From Bugula neritina (taxonomy: Eukaryota > Bryozoa > Gymnolaemata > Cheilostomatida > Bugulidae), in NCBI GenBank assembly GCA_964035545.1, contig OZ037768.1, positions 13,702,175 through 13,766,174 on the forward strand: a stretch of DNA of 64,000 nucleotides, given 5' to 3'. Below, piece after piece: positions 50,691-64,000 of the stretch. Every line of letters begins with the position of its first letter. The stretch's first letter is position 1. The position numbers and the translations under genes were made by a program. The notes under the pieces were generated by a model. The model was not told where the DNA came from, ran no database searches, and saw only the letters and a program-made list of their open reading frames with translations.

Positions 50691-53600
50691 ATGAATAAAC
50701 CTCCTCGATTTGTGACAAAGCCAACCATCAAGCATGCGGCTGATAAACTCACTATTTCCTGTGAAGTGGAAGGGAAACCTACACCAAATCTGCAATGGTT
50801 TAAAGGAACAGAAGTGGTGAGTTAATAATTTGCTGTTGTTATGGCAGGATTGGAGTGATGCTACAATTGATGAGCTATATTTATGTTCTTACAGCTTGCA
50901 CAATATATTCTTGAGTGTTTCAATAACTAACACAAATATGAAAAACATCTATATTGAATAGCAAATACTGTAAAATTGTAATTAAAGTTTTAGCATTTCC
51001 ATGGGTTGTGTTCTAGTAATGCTAGATTCCGTCACTCGATATGCTTAAAAATATTATTTGATTAAAATTTCCACAGTAATTGATATATTCATATGGTGAC
51101 ATAGTCAAATAGTAGCATAGTCACACAGCTACAGAGTCACATAGTCATACAGTCATATTATAGTCATAGAGTCATAGAGTCACAGCCACAGAGTCACATA
51201 GTCATACAGTCATACAGTCATATAGTCATAGAGTCATACAGTCACAGAGTCATGTAGTCATAGAGTCGCGCAGTCACATAAGTCATACATGCTAATAAAT
51301 TACGCAGGTTAAAGAGAGTGAGAAGATACACATGTTCTCCACCCGCCGTGGTTTGATGACGGTAGTTGGACTGGAGATCCGGAATGTTACTCAAGCAGAC
51401 GGTGGAACTTACAGTGTCAAGGCTACCAATGTTATGGGGGAGGCAAATGCCAATATTAACCTCAACTTTTCTAGTGCGTATAAATCTTTATATTATGTAG
51501 GCTATACATATTATGTTATATGAGAGCCACAGGGTAAAACTCACTGTAGTTTGAGAGTTCCCTTGCACTTCAATTGAGTTCTTCAAGCAAGTCTGTATGG
51601 AACACAAGTCAAACATATACTTAACTTGCTGACTCAATTGAGTTCATAGTAAAATGTTGAACTTAGCAAAAACTTAGTTGTATAATAGTTGCCATTACCA
51701 TTAAGGGCAGACACTAAGATGTTTATTAGCTTCGGATTATAGCATGCATTATGTATTTCACAGACATGATTCAATACTGCATTTATTTGTTAGAACTAGT
51801 GCTGTAAAAAAACTATGAGCCTGCCTCTACTTTTACCATATATTATAGCTACTGAAATAGTTTTCAACGATAGAACAGTTGTACAAAGCAAACAAGTCTA
51901 CTAAACTTAACATTCATTCACAATGTCCTCCTACAACAGTGAGCTTAAGATTGCACGTTATTATTATGAACTAATAGCAACTCTTAGAACAAGGCTGACT
52001 AGAATAAGCTAATGAGATCAAGATTAATTGATGATTAGTTAGCTTCATTAGATGCTGGTAATATATGTGAACTATGAGCAGCTCTATCATCCTGGAGTAA
52101 GATGCCCGTGTAGGCTTATAATAGTTCACAGCTGACAAAATAGCACCTTCACTAGTACAGATGAGTGCAAATGACTTGCAGGTAACTGTCTTGGACACTA
52201 AATAGACTGAAAGATGCGAATGCAAGGATTTTAATTGCGCACATGAACTGCATCATTCACATGGCTTATGGAGTTATCACCCTTGTTTATGTTAATTTCT
52301 ACGTATATTTAAAAAGGTATATACATAAGTTTAGGAATCTTTGAATGTACTGGCTATGCAGTATAATGCTAGATTTCTAAGTACATGTTATGTGTTAATT
52401 ATATTAAATTTTCCTGAGACTAACTTCATTAGATTTGTTGACTATTCTGCACTGGCTGCAATGCTGTTTATTATTGTACTATTACTGTACATACTAACAT
52501 ACATTGACCTCTCTCCAGTAGTTCTATTTTAATTATGCTGACATACATACACATCTTTGCAGGAGTCTATGTTGTAAATATGCTTATATACAATGACTTC
52601 TCTGCAGTAGTTCTATTGTAGATATACTGACGTACAATGACTTCTCGCCAGTGTTTCTGTTGTAAATATATATTGTTACAGAATGACTTCTTTCCAGTAG
52701 CTCTATTGCAAATATACTGGCATACTTAATGACTTCTCTGCAGTAGAACTATATTGTAAATGTACTGACATACAATTTAGTTTTATCATCACATGAAATT
52801 ATAACAAGTTGTTAAAACAATTTTACCTAATTAGCCTATTTTTCAAACATTTCAGTAACCTGTCTATAAAATATAGGCAGACTACAGCTGAATACACAAC
52901 GGTTCTGCTAAACATAGACTTGTTCAACAAAAGGTTTTTATAAATGCATTGCATATGGGATTTACCATGCCGTTTGAGAATAGTCCAATACACATTTAAC
53001 TGTTTCTGGGGATGTTGCAGCAAATTTGAAGAGTTTTTACATGTTTAAAGGTTTGAGGGAAATATTAAAGCTTAGTTTTTAAGTTATAAAGAATTAATTA
53101 GCTGGGATTGAGTTATAGTCTTACATTACCTACTGGTTTTAGGTCTGAATCTGGAGGGTAAGTATAACATGCTAAATTGCTAAGTTTGGTGCACGTGCAC
53201 TCAGTGAAATAATGTGAAGCAGTTAGTGGTATTTGACATTAGCATAGATGCTCTATATCTATCTCATAAGGCACCCACTGCTATATAGTGAGGCTTATTT
53301 TACTGCATGTTATTACAAGATTGAACTCAAACAACGCAGTCTATTGCTTGTATTTATTGACATTTATTTCTCTTGTAGCTAAACAAGATCAGAACCAAAA
53401 GTAAGTTCTCATGCTGACAAAGTAATATATTCTAGATAAATACTTATGCTCTTTATTTTATTAGTTGTTCATATAGTCATGAATTTTTGTATATTTGTGG
53501 TAGAGTAATTATATTTTATATTGCACTAAAATAAACAGTGCTTTGTTTTATATTAAAATTGTAAGCGATCATTGCAAATTGCAAGTTTTAATTGTATAAA

Positions 53601-56600
53601 ATATCAAAGTCAATTTATACTATGGCCGTCAATTTAAAAAATTGTTAATGCAATTATAGTTTTTAAGAGTCAAGATTTACATGGACTCATTACTATATTG
53701 GAAAAAGTGTTAATTTTTGGAAGCAATTGAAAATAGATTCTACTGTCAGAAACTAGTATCTCGTGTATTATAAGAGATGAAATAAATTAAAAACTTGAAT
53801 AAAATATTGTGTTTTTTTACCAAAATGTATTTCCTTTCTTAAACAATAGTAACAGTAAGTCTGCATTCTGGTCACGTGTCTCAATTATTTATAAAGACCA
53901 GGAGTTGCCCCCACATTCACGAGTAAGCCAACCATAAAGCAGCAAGTGGGCAAGCTCTTGTTAGAATGTAACCTTTCTGCAGCCCCAGAACCTTCTATAA
54001 CATGGTTTAAGGATGATGCCAGACTGGTTGCATCAGGTAATCACATACCCTACTCATATCCTACACTGATTATATGAGCTATGTTTTGATAACTGGCTTA
54101 TAAGCAAACTTTTAATTTTATTCTAAAATTGTAGTCAAACTTAATCTTATTACTTGATAATAATAAAATCATCAATTATGTATTTATTTAGTTTTAATTC
54201 TTCAGCAATATTTTTGCAAAGTTATTGTTCTACAAATTGTTATCAAATTAATAGTTTTTGTACCAAAGTGCTTATCCTAATTTGCATACTCTTGATGATA
54301 CGATAGTTCTAAAATCAGATTGATACTTAAAACAGCTTGTTCAGTTGTTGTATGTTTCAATTCATCACACTTATAACCCAATAAATGGATGTTAGTACTC
54401 TAAATCACTGTACTGTAGAATATATAACACTATTTTATGAGTTGGGATGGGCAGCATATTAAAACACATAAAATGGGGAATGAAATTCCAATAGTTTTAT
54501 CATTACTGCACAATAGTAATAAAAATAATAACCACAATAATGACCATTAACAATTGTGTTATTAGTTACAGTTTTTATAAGTTACCTGTAGGCGTTTCAC
54601 CATGACCGAATTGTAGGTACTTAAAAAATGAAATCAATATCCCAAATTACAATATCATAATAGATACATTGTAGCGTTATTATTTAAGTTAGTAGATCTA
54701 AATTTTAAGTTTTATTTCATGAATAATAACTAAGAGTATGTTAATTTGTAGTCAATTAAAAGATGCATTTTAATCAATTTTCTTTCCTTTTATTTTTTTT
54801 ACAGAGAATTCTATCAATGAAATTTGAATCATTCACACTCCATACAATTCCATTATGAGTTCAATTCATAGTTTTATTAAAGTTACAAAGATTCTACCTT
54901 TATAAACTGTATTAACGTTAATTCTTATAAAGTAATTCAAAATAACAAAGTATCATTTAGGTTTTATGAGACTGAATAGTTTATTTATTTTAATAGTAGT
55001 AAAATGTAAGTCATGTTTAATTGTTTTGTGAAAATTGTATTTGTTATTAAACAACGGGTACTAAGAGCACAGCATTGTGAAATACTTTTATTGTAAATAA
55101 AACTATGAAAGGCGTAATTTATAATTTTTTACAATAAGAGTGTATGATAGTATTTGAGTGAGCTAGATTAGAACAAACTTTTTATTAATTTAAAAAACTT
55201 TGTTGTCAGTGAAACTTCTTATAATTTTATTTATTAACTGCTGACTTGTTCTAGCACATCTAAACTGAAGACCTGTTCAACATGACCTTATTTTGGTGAT
55301 AGTTTTAATGTTATACAATTAGTTGAGTTAGTGTTTCATTTTAAGACTATATTTATAGTTTAATAATAAAAAGCTGTAAAACTTTGCATCTGCTACACAC
55401 TGTGTAGTTATTAGAGTGGGCGCTACACACTTCAGAGGTTAGCTGGTGCTCTATGACAAGTAGCTATATATAACCAACTGTATAACATTTGAGTCTGATT
55501 GCTAGCAACATTCTTGTAAACAACACAAGAAAATACAACGCTTATTGGTAGAGTCATTGATGTCAATAAAATTATTTAGGAAGTTGTTTTTCTAATAAAC
55601 AGCAATCTGTTAGCAGACGTGGAATGGTTTGCTAATGCCATTATGTTCTGGTAACCTCTCTTATAATTATTGTTAATCACCACCCACTAAAGTTACTGAA
55701 CTCTAAATGAGCCATAAGCTACCTTACACTGTTTTATGTTTATTTCAGATCGGTTCAATGTAATCATGAGCCAGACTGGGAGTAATACCTACTACTTAGC
55801 CTTAGAGATCTCAAATGTCGGTGCTGCCGATCAGGCAGTATATAAAGTTAATGCCCGCAACTCATTCGGAGAAAGTAATGCTTCCATCAAACTGAACTTT
55901 GCTCCAGGTAAAGCTGATCATTTGTATCTATTGCTATATGTCATAACTTTGTACCTTCTCTATTATTCAGTAACTTTTTCTTCAATTGTAACAACTTTTT
56001 GAGATGAATCATATGCCAGGGACTGAGGCTAATGATATACCATAGCTCTATTTTCAGACACGAAAGAAATCCAGATACAATTAGATGAAAATGAACATGC
56101 AGTGTTGAGCAGTAGTATAATTACACTTCCTGCAGTGAGAAACATCAATCTAACATAAAGTGTACATCCATGATGTATCTCATAGCACTGCATTTGCAAG
56201 TTCAAATTTCTTTATTTAATAAAATATTGTGATATTTTAAACCAAACTTGTTGTTTGTCTCTAATTCAAGTCAATCCATTCTTTCAACAACTCCCTGTAG
56301 TTGATCTCATAAATCTTCCACTTGTTCTCCATGTATTACATTGTCTCAAATCATATTATATGGTACTATTATGATATATTATATTGTATTGTGTTTTATT
56401 GCATTATATTGCATTGTACTATTCTATATTGTATTATGTTTATATTGGTTATGTGCTTGTGTAAAGGTAATGATTACTGCAAGTCCCAAGGTTTAAATGT
56501 TGAACTTTACTAATAGCTGCACTAATTGTATATAAAAGACAACTTTTTTTCTTAGAGCAACCTGATTAATGCAAATTGACTATATCAATACTAAATTTAT

Positions 56601-59600
56601 AAGTCAAGATTTACAGCTTTCTATGGAATTATTTTATACATTTCTCAAGGTAGCATATTATCAAAAACTTTACAATACCAGATAACACTGTTTCTTTCAC
56701 AGTTGTCTAGTCTTTGAAATAGTTATAAATAATATAATTTGTTGTAAAATAATAACACTAAATCTTTTTCTCATTGAAATCTTAGAGTTATAATTTTATA
56801 ATTAAATATAAGTTTTTGATTGATTAAACAAATATAATATTTTAATTGTAGCTGCTAAAAATTAGTGAACGTATTATATTAATATACAATATAACCAAAT
56901 TGTAGAACTGCAATGATATCCACAAACTAATGATGTTAAAAAGCTTGTATGTTAGTTAGGAGTTTTACTATAATTAGTTAACAAAATAAATTTTACAGGA
57001 ATTAGTTATAAAACTCATGCCTATTGCTTTTTTGGTTACAATACTAATACTAGCTGTTACCAGCTATGCCATTTACTCAAAGTTTGAGAAATCTGGTATT
57101 AACAACTCATTTTTATCTAAAGTTGGTATCCATGAATATTGTAGGTAGTAGTGACCAAAGAAATGGTAAAGCACCAACATTTACCTCAAAGCCTTCTATT
57201 GTACAGGGAGACAACTCTCTAAAACTACTTTGTCAGGTAGAATGTCTGCCGGAACCACAAGTGAGTATTGTTAGAAATTATCTTCTTTGTCTAATAATTT
57301 GTATACCCTAATTACATTATAGCCTATTTGTATAGTATGATATTTTATACTGCAGCTGCTGTAGACACTAATTTTGAGTTGTCTTACCCTGTAATGAATC
57401 TTATAAATTGGCATGGCATAAAGGCCTAGATTTAACCAACATGGCTATATATTATTTTAATATGTCCAAAAACTAACATTGAGATTTATTTTTGTATTCA
57501 GTAATGGCTATGATATGTAAATTATGCACTATATGTTATTTTATTGTGTTTTACATTACTCCATTTGCTTTACAAAGTTTTTGTGATTGTAGACTCAGTG
57601 GTACTTTGGATCTGCACTGTGTCACCCATCCAACAGAATTCTCATCAATAGTGAACGACAAGGCAACTCGGATGTTTACAACTTGTCTCTAATTATACAG
57701 GTGTGTTCACCCCTTATCCCTTCATGCTTGTAATCTCACCTAATTATGTATAGGATTCATTGGGAGCATTTTGAGAGTATAGTATTATGTGATCTGTACA
57801 TATTTTACTTTTATAATTTCTGTTAAATAATGTGTGCAAAGATGCAGTTTTTCTCATTAATTTACCAATCTTTTCAATGCTGATGCATATGCATATGAGA
57901 GTTGTTTCCCCTTAGACTTTGCGTGGTTTAAGAACTTCTTATTGGCTCAGCAATGCATTGGGCATTTATAATGACATGGTGTTCTTTTAATTTATTATAA
58001 CTTTTATGTTACTTTATGGCACGCCTTTACTACCTGATAAAAAGTGTTGCAGTTACTTAATTCCAGGCGAGCCATTTCATTTAATTTCTTAAGTTGCGTT
58101 TATACCTTTACCCTCTTCCAAAATTCAGGTTAACACACATTTACGAGACTCCATTATTGCATTAGACATGCTGTTCCTTCTAGGTTGATAGGTAATACAG
58201 TAAATTATATGATCTATAACTACTTGTCTTTATCATAATGACCCAGATAAATTATCCGTAGCTGCATAGTATCAAGGTGCTCAAGTTTTAGAATGGAGAC
58301 TCTAAACTATATATTTTGTACGATTAGGAGGGCTCAAACAATAATTTTAATTTCTAATAAAATTATAGGTTTTTTGAAAATTTGGAATGATCTTAACATC
58401 GTTAAATGGTAATTGTAAAAAATTAAAAATTGTGCTCATTTCTTTTGTTGTATAATCAAGAAGATATATTTTTGTAGTGAAAAGCTAACATTGTTGAGTA
58501 TTTATCAACTCACTGGTCATGTTAATTTTCTCTTTAGGGCCCGCAAGCTTCTGATGGGGGCACATATCGATGCAACGCCAAGAATGAGTTTGGAGAGAGC
58601 AATGCAAACATTGCTCTCAATCTCCAAGGTAAAATATACAAAGTATAAATAATATGCCCCACATATTTCATTTACTCCATGAAAGGTTCACATTCTTATA
58701 TATTTGACCCTTAAAAATTAACTACTTACTGCCTAGTTTGAAAATTTATTTTGACTAATTAGTTTATTCACTGTACAATATGCAGCATGTTTGTGAAGCA
58801 ATTTGTGACCATGTTACTTTGAACCGATGTCATCAGCAGTTATTTCATCCTCAGCAGATTGGATATTCTAATTTTAAGTCTTAAAAGTAGTCACAGAACA
58901 AACATCAACTTTTTATAACCTCAAATTCTTAAACCAATCTTAGACTTTCTAGACTCTTGAAATTGCTTTACTTTCAACCAGTAGGGGAGTTTATTGTAGT
59001 CTCAACATGTTTGCATTTAGCTCCTTCTTGCTTCCAGAATTCTTTATTTAACACTAATTGGTATATATATAATAACAGCAGTGTGAGAAATGCCGTAATC
59101 TCAGTTTACTCATCCATTTAGTCTTCTAAGGAACAATAACACAGCACAACTCACTGCAATAATTAAATTATCAAGGCCTAGTATAAAGAAGTTTCATATA
59201 AATCATTTACACCTCAAGTCTTTAAGCCTTTAATATTTTTCTAGCATTTGATAATAATATTTGAAGTTAATTTCTGTTTACCTGTTTAAAATACACAAAA
59301 GAAAGTGTGAAATTAATAAGCAAGTTATACAGATATAACTTGCTTATTGATATTATTAGGCCTAATAATATTTTCATGGGTTTGTAATGATGCAATTGTT
59401 GTAATAGGTCTAATATGCGCATAGAGTTTATGCAAGATGCCTGGAAGGATTGCTATTACTGCAGTAACTAAAAATGTGCAGTTAGTTCACACTGAAGGCT
59501 AGAGCTCCTACTTTTGTTTTCAAAAGGAATGTGTGTAATTGAACACTATTCCCAGCCTTGAGGCCGTTTAAGTTATAAGATGCGCCTGAATTGCCTACTT

Positions 59601-62600
59601 GCTTTTCTACATATATTATGAAATTTATGATGCGCTTTGCTGTTTAAACTGAACTTTACTTGTGTAATATAATCAATATATACCATGCCTTAGTAGTTGT
59701 TTAAAAGAGCATCATGGAGTCATTAGAGAACTGGTAAACATACGAGAAACTGACAGTAGTTATTAATGGTGAGGGCTGAGGGTAGCCTGGATTGCAGCAG
59801 CCATAATTTTTTATGACCAGCCTTCTGCTGTTGAGTTTTATTTCTGCCTATTAGAGGCGGTGAACTAAAAAGGCAGATCGAGCAACAGTCAGTTTACATG
59901 CTGTCACAGTGATGAGTAGTTGTGGGATAAATAGTCATAGTTCTTAACATGTCTCAAGGATTCAGGGGGGCATCTGCTTTTGGTGTCACACTTAAATCTA
60001 GAAAATCTGCACCTAAACAAGTAAATAAGGAGAGCACTTTTACTAGAAATACTGCATCCTCTGAATTCACAGATAAGACAGAAGTAACAAATTTTTCTGC
60101 AACGCAAACATTGAAACCATTATCTAAATTGGAACCAGGTAGGGTGTCTCATGAAAGCAACCAACTGCAAAGATCGTTAGTTTGTTCTTATGCTTTAGAA
60201 TGTTTTCTGTTTTATAATTTTAAATTTGTTGTATATATTTAAAATTGCTATACTATAAATAAGAGGTACATATTATGAATATAGATTAAGAAACTTTAGT
60301 TGGGAAAACTTCGCTGAGTTTCCTAATAAATACTTAAGTTATTTTTACAGCTTTTTAAAATTTTATTTTTAAATTTCAGCAAGAAAAAACCAAGGTAGTT
60401 TTAATATTGATATTTGTACAATCCTATCCTTTATCTAACATTGGAGCATGATAATAAGTTTTTGAGCTTCTCAATTTTACATCAGAGCATGTGAATTTAT
60501 TCTGTTGGACTAAATCTTTGCCATCTTTTCAAAACCTTTCCCCCTCCAGCTTGATATTTTATAGAAACCAGTTTATAATTTTTGGAAACTCTCAAAAGCT
60601 GAGTAACAAATGGAGAACCTACAACCAAACAACATGACCTCTAGTGGTTGCAGTATAAACACTTTATCAGTATAGAAATTTTACAGAAATACCGATTCTG
60701 CAATACAAACCATACTGTATATTTTAGCAGCCTGCATAACTTATTAAGGTGCAATTTTCTTGCTTTTTCATCCAATATTGCAAAAAGCTATAATCTCTAC
60801 GACCTTTTTTGCTCAAGTTTTTTTAATTTCAGGTTGTCAAGATACAAGTAAGGTTGAGGTAGGTGCAGTAATGGAGAAATTGAGAAAAGCCTGTGTTCTA
60901 GATCAGAGATGTATCATAAGAAGTTATGTTCTTGTGAGAATTTCAATCCCAGCCCCAAACCAAAATTTGATAAAAAGTTAAAAAACTTAGGCTATCTTAA
61001 TTTCTCTACTACTGCTCCTAAACGCATCAGTTATTAAATAGGCAACTAAAATCCAATAATACAGCTCTTGTCACCAAATATCCAATTCTAAACATACAAT
61101 TGAATTTTTTATTAGCTGTAATAAAAACCACCTGTATTTTCATTATTTTTCCAGGCCTCAAAGGCGGTGGAGGTCCTACATTTCTCCAAAAACCTTCTGT
61201 AATTCAAAGAGATGGAAATGTTATCATTGAAGTTATTTGTCAAGCTTCTAATAAGCTTCAACTTGATTGGTTTAAAGGAGACTCTGTAATCAAATCAGAT
61301 CAAAAGTACCAAATCAAAACTGTGGTGACTGGTGACAAGTACACAGTTACTTTAACCATCTTGGTAAGTCTGAGTGGTCTATGCATAGGTTATACATCCT
61401 TTGTCACATCAATTAGAGCCTTTCTCATGCTGATAAGCAACAGACTTTTGGTCAAATGTGGCATCAATAAATGTTAAAATAATAAACTCATCAAACTTGA
61501 ATTCACTGTAAAAAATTGGTAGCTTTTACAAAAAATATGAGTCACCCTGCAAACATAAGTTTGCGGTTATGAAGCGGTTATATTATACAAAGTTAAAATA
61601 ACATGTTTATATTAATTAGTTGTAACCAATGAATATGATGTGATTATAAAAATCTTCTTTTATTCAGAACTTCAGGAAAGGAGATGAGGGCATCTACAAA
61701 GTCCGTGCAAAAAACGAGCATGGCGAGGGTAACGCCACTATTGGCATTACTCTCAATGAGATGATACAGTGAGTAGCTGCATTTTCATGAATATTTGCAC
61801 AAACTAAAACCTTTCATTTTAGTCATTGAAATATATTGTGAATAAAACCACCTCTAGCAACATAGCCGGTAAAAGTCATATGACGCTACAGATTGTTTCA
61901 TGTTATGACGTCATGCTTGTTAAACTTGACATGCATGAAAGCTGCTCAGTACTACAGGCTAGAATTGCTTTACATTCAACTAGCTACTGGCAAATATGAC
62001 TGCTGAATAGTAGAACAGCTCTACCCAGCTTTAGGAATGCTGGTTTGTGAAACACTAGAATATGTATAACAAAGTAAATGCAGATTTACAGACAGCTATA
62101 TGTCTTAAACTGCAGCTAATTGCATGTGTTATTATATCTCAATTAGTTTCATAATAAGTAATTTTATTAGCCTAGCGTTATGGTGTATATAGTGTATGCC
62201 ATTATCTAGCTGACTGAAAAATATCAATGACTAGCTGAACTTTTCATCTAATTGAGCTTCATACAACAGGTATAAGTAAAGTTAAGTGCACCTAATAATG
62301 GTTTATTGATAAACCTAATCACCTTTTCACTATCAGTAAGACTTTTATTACACTGAGCTATTAAGCAATGGTGTTGTAAGAACAGATAGCATGACTTCTT
62401 TACAAAACATTTTTTTTAAAAATTGGAACAGCTATTTAAAGCAAATACTGTTGGCTTCTTTTAAAAAGACACGATATTATCATTATTAAGCATTATAGCA
62501 AATTTGTAGTACAGCTTTAGTATAAAATTTGTTTATGTATCATGAAGCTAGTAAATAATAATAAATAATTCATACAAATTAGTATATCTATAAATATGAT

Positions 62601-63393
62601 CAACTTAAATAATTGCAAAGAATGCTTGATTTCTCATCATTAGTATTTGTGAAAATAGCTAGCTATATATGTAAACCCTGTATCACATGTTTTAACTTTA
62701 TAGTTTGGTTATGGGGGATGGTTTGAAATATTGCTTACAATTTATAACAATTGTATTTGATGGTTTTCAGTACACTTCACCGTTTGAATACTTTATGTTA
62801 TATAGACTAGCGAAAACGTACAAACCGGCAGTGACCTCATCACCCCAGATAAACTTTCAGAATGGTTTCATTGTGATCAGACAGTACGTAGTAAGTGGGG
62901 AAAAACCAACAGTAAACATCTTTTTCAACAACAAGCCACTGCCCAGAACTCCGAAATTCTCCACTGAAGTTGCTCAAGAAGATCTAGCTCATCTTATTAC
63001 CTTCAAAATCAAAGAGGTACAGATATATTTTATGTTATTGATTTGAATAAAAAACAGAATCACTATAAAACTCTGTTTATGGCTGATATTTTAATGTCAT
63101 TTGTTAAAGAAATATCACTACATTAGCATTTATTTTGAAAAAAGTTGTTCCAACTATTATTAATAATATTTTGAAGATGCCCTATGCAGTGCCAGCCTAT
63201 AAAACACCAATTTACTTCTTTCAGTTTCAATTGTCTCTGCGACATGCAAGAAGTAGATGTTTGTAAATGTTTTAATGCAAAATACTTTCCACATATTTGC
63301 AGCCCTCACCAGTGGCTGACAGTGGGCCCTACAGAATGGTCATAAAGTCTAGCAAAGGGGAAGCCACTCAGACTATACCAGTCAATGTTAATG
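50691..63393 (+). CDS. Multi-Ig (I-set) intracellular protein, titin/twitchin-like, N-terminal part
   Basis: Exons: 50691-50816, 51308-51473, 53143-53157, 53379-53400, 53897-54036, 55749-55907, 57145-57260, 57593-57700, 58538-58628, 59959-60138, 60380-60394, 61155-61363, 61668-61768, 62806-63016 and 63303-63393, continuing past the window. All phases fit; about 583 residues so far. Five I-set Ig domains, each on two main exons, show the core pattern (TISCEVEGKPTP, LQWFKG; PSITWFKDD; DGGTYRCNAKNEFGESNA; DEGIYKVRAKNEHGEG). Domains begin with a KP[TS]I-type motif. A Ser/Thr-rich basic linker (59959-60138, about 60 residues) separates Ig3 and Ig4. There is no signal peptide. Four of the five domains lack the second core cysteine, so an intracellular actin/myosin-associated role is inferred. 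The exact family (titin, twitchin, obscurin, palladin) is not resolved. Confidence 0.85.
51096..51290. repeat. Tandem repeat (CATAGTCA)n in Ig intron 1
   Basis: Irregular repeat of 7-9 bp units (CATAGTCATACAGTCACAGAG-type) just upstream of exon 51308-51473. Confidence 0.85.
52490..52785. repeat. Tandem repeat, unit about 45 bp, six copies
   Basis: Diverged copies of a unit containing ATGACTTCTCTGCAGTAG and TCTATTGTAAATATACTG. Starts occur near 52503, 52549, 52593, 52637, 52683 and 52729, in the intron before the first microexon. Confidence 0.8.
54037..55748 (+). other. Ig gene intron (1.7 kb)
   Basis: Very AT-rich; splits the second Ig domain between its B-C and D-G halves. No repeat family recognised. 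Confidence 0.5.
58629..59958 (+). other. Ig gene intron (1.3 kb)
   Basis: Contains a 14-bp-arm inverted repeat at 59315-59348 (AATAAGCAAGTTAT, 6-bp spacer, complement). Otherwise nothing recognised. Confidence 0.5.
60860..61020 (+). mobile_element. MITE family A, copy 3 (in Ig intron)
   Basis: Third copy of the element at 2566-2709 and 13117-13278. TA flanks at both ends (60860-60861 and 61019-61020), ends GGTGCAGTAATGGAG and CTCTACTACTGCTCC. About 157 bp, non-coding, just upstream of exon 61155-61363. Confidence 0.75.
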
Positions 63394-64000
63394 GTTCGTT
63401 AGCCTACTGTCTCTTTAGCATAATATTAAACTTTGTGTATTACAAGTTTTTTTTATGAAGCTCCAAACTTCTGTTTTTAATTACTAATTATTTCAAAATC
63501 AATGCTTGAAACATCATTTTAAAAAAATGTCTCTACAAAGCTCAAGTAATGATGAAGTATATACTTTTAGTGCATGATATGTCATAATTAATGGTGCGGA
63601 ATAAAATTAATAATTTCTATAGTAATTATTGAGTAAAGGCTTTTATTTTTGCAAAAATGTGACATAACATTAGGAAATTTGTGGTTTTTGAAAATATTAT
63701 ATATAATTATGCCCACTAATAAGTAATATCTCAAATTGTAATAATTAGCATTAATAGAGTGGGTGTTTGATTCCATAGCCTGGTGAATGCACTGAGAATG
63801 AGAGCAAGTAGGTTTATGTATTTGTTAATTAAGTAATAATTATTTCTTATCAAATGTACAACTTCATAAACAGTTCTAGCTGCTACATGCACCAACTAGT
63901 TATAGTGAAGCAGGAATTAAATAAAGATATCGTGTTATTTCCCTATATTACGAATACTTTATGTACTTTTGCATCAATGTTCAAACTTTAGAGTTTTATT
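63394..64000. other. Right-edge intron of the Ig gene
   Basis: After the exon ending at 63393 (donor GTTCGT, weak) no further exon is recognised before the window ends. Confidence 0.4.

Noticed and set aside
51096-51290. CRISPR-like regular repeat
   Set aside because: Units are short (7-9 bp), contiguous and without unique spacers; it is a eukaryotic simple repeat.
53890-53906. Acceptor at AAAGACCAG before Ig2
   Set aside because: Gives an immediate frame with a stop; the acceptor ATAAAG ending at 53896 fits the phase.
62769-62805. Alternative acceptor TTTTCAG before the Ig5 exon
   Set aside because: Using it with the incoming phase gives a stop before the conserved segment; the acceptor at 62804-62805 keeps the frame open.

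Overview
The window is AT-rich animal nuclear DNA. It carries spliceosomal introns of about 50 bp to 3 kb with GT-AG borders, and its genes (CLIP, TRIM, OTUD5, ALG-2, IST1, tandem I-set Ig domains) are typical of Metazoa. Non-LTR, Ty3/Gypsy-like and several TIR/MITE elements are scattered through introns and intergenic DNA. I cannot name the species. An invertebrate, perhaps early-branching, is my inference from the intron structure, the divergence from vertebrate proteins and a ciliary EFCAB12-like gene.

Layout: 1-5752 (+) is the 3' end of a CLIP-170 family gene (coiled coil, two zinc knuckles, acidic-aromatic C-terminus). 6748-10819 (-) is a RING/B-box/coiled-coil TRIM-type gene. 10820-16480 is intergenic, with a LINE fragment, simple repeats, a hAT-type MITE with a perfect 8-bp target duplication, and a second palindromic MITE. 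16488-18278 (+) is PDCD6/ALG-2 with two alternative copies of its EF1 exon. 18279-19415 contains a decayed copy of the OTUD5 catalytic exon. 19416-24405 (+) is OTUD5. 24904-26719 (+) is an unrecognised single-pass membrane protein. 26944-30608 (-) is IST1. 32744-35910 (-) is a deleted Gypsy-like element with one LTR. 35911-38248 holds further repeats. 38249-48756 (+) is an EF-hand gene resembling EFCAB12. 50691 to the right edge (+) is the start of a multi-Ig (titin/twitchin-like) gene.

Functionally, PDCD6 (Ca2+ adaptor for ALIX/TSG101) and IST1 (ESCRT-III regulator) flank OTUD5 (a deubiquitinase), so ubiquitin/ESCRT-related genes are close neighbours. The OTUD5 end and the start of the membrane-protein gene are about 500 bp apart, and that gene converges on IST1 with about 220 bp between stop codons. 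Exon models were built by hand. In every gene the reading phase is continuous across all proposed junctions, which is the main support for the intron-exon structures. I saw no tRNA, rRNA or CRISPR array.

The most interesting signals are: the PDCD6 exon pair, whose phases force exactly one to be used; the decayed OTU exon; a regular 12-residue array of QT-type motifs in the TRIM protein; the undescribed membrane protein with two nuclear-localisation-like clusters; and a TIR element with long G and C runs inside its termini.
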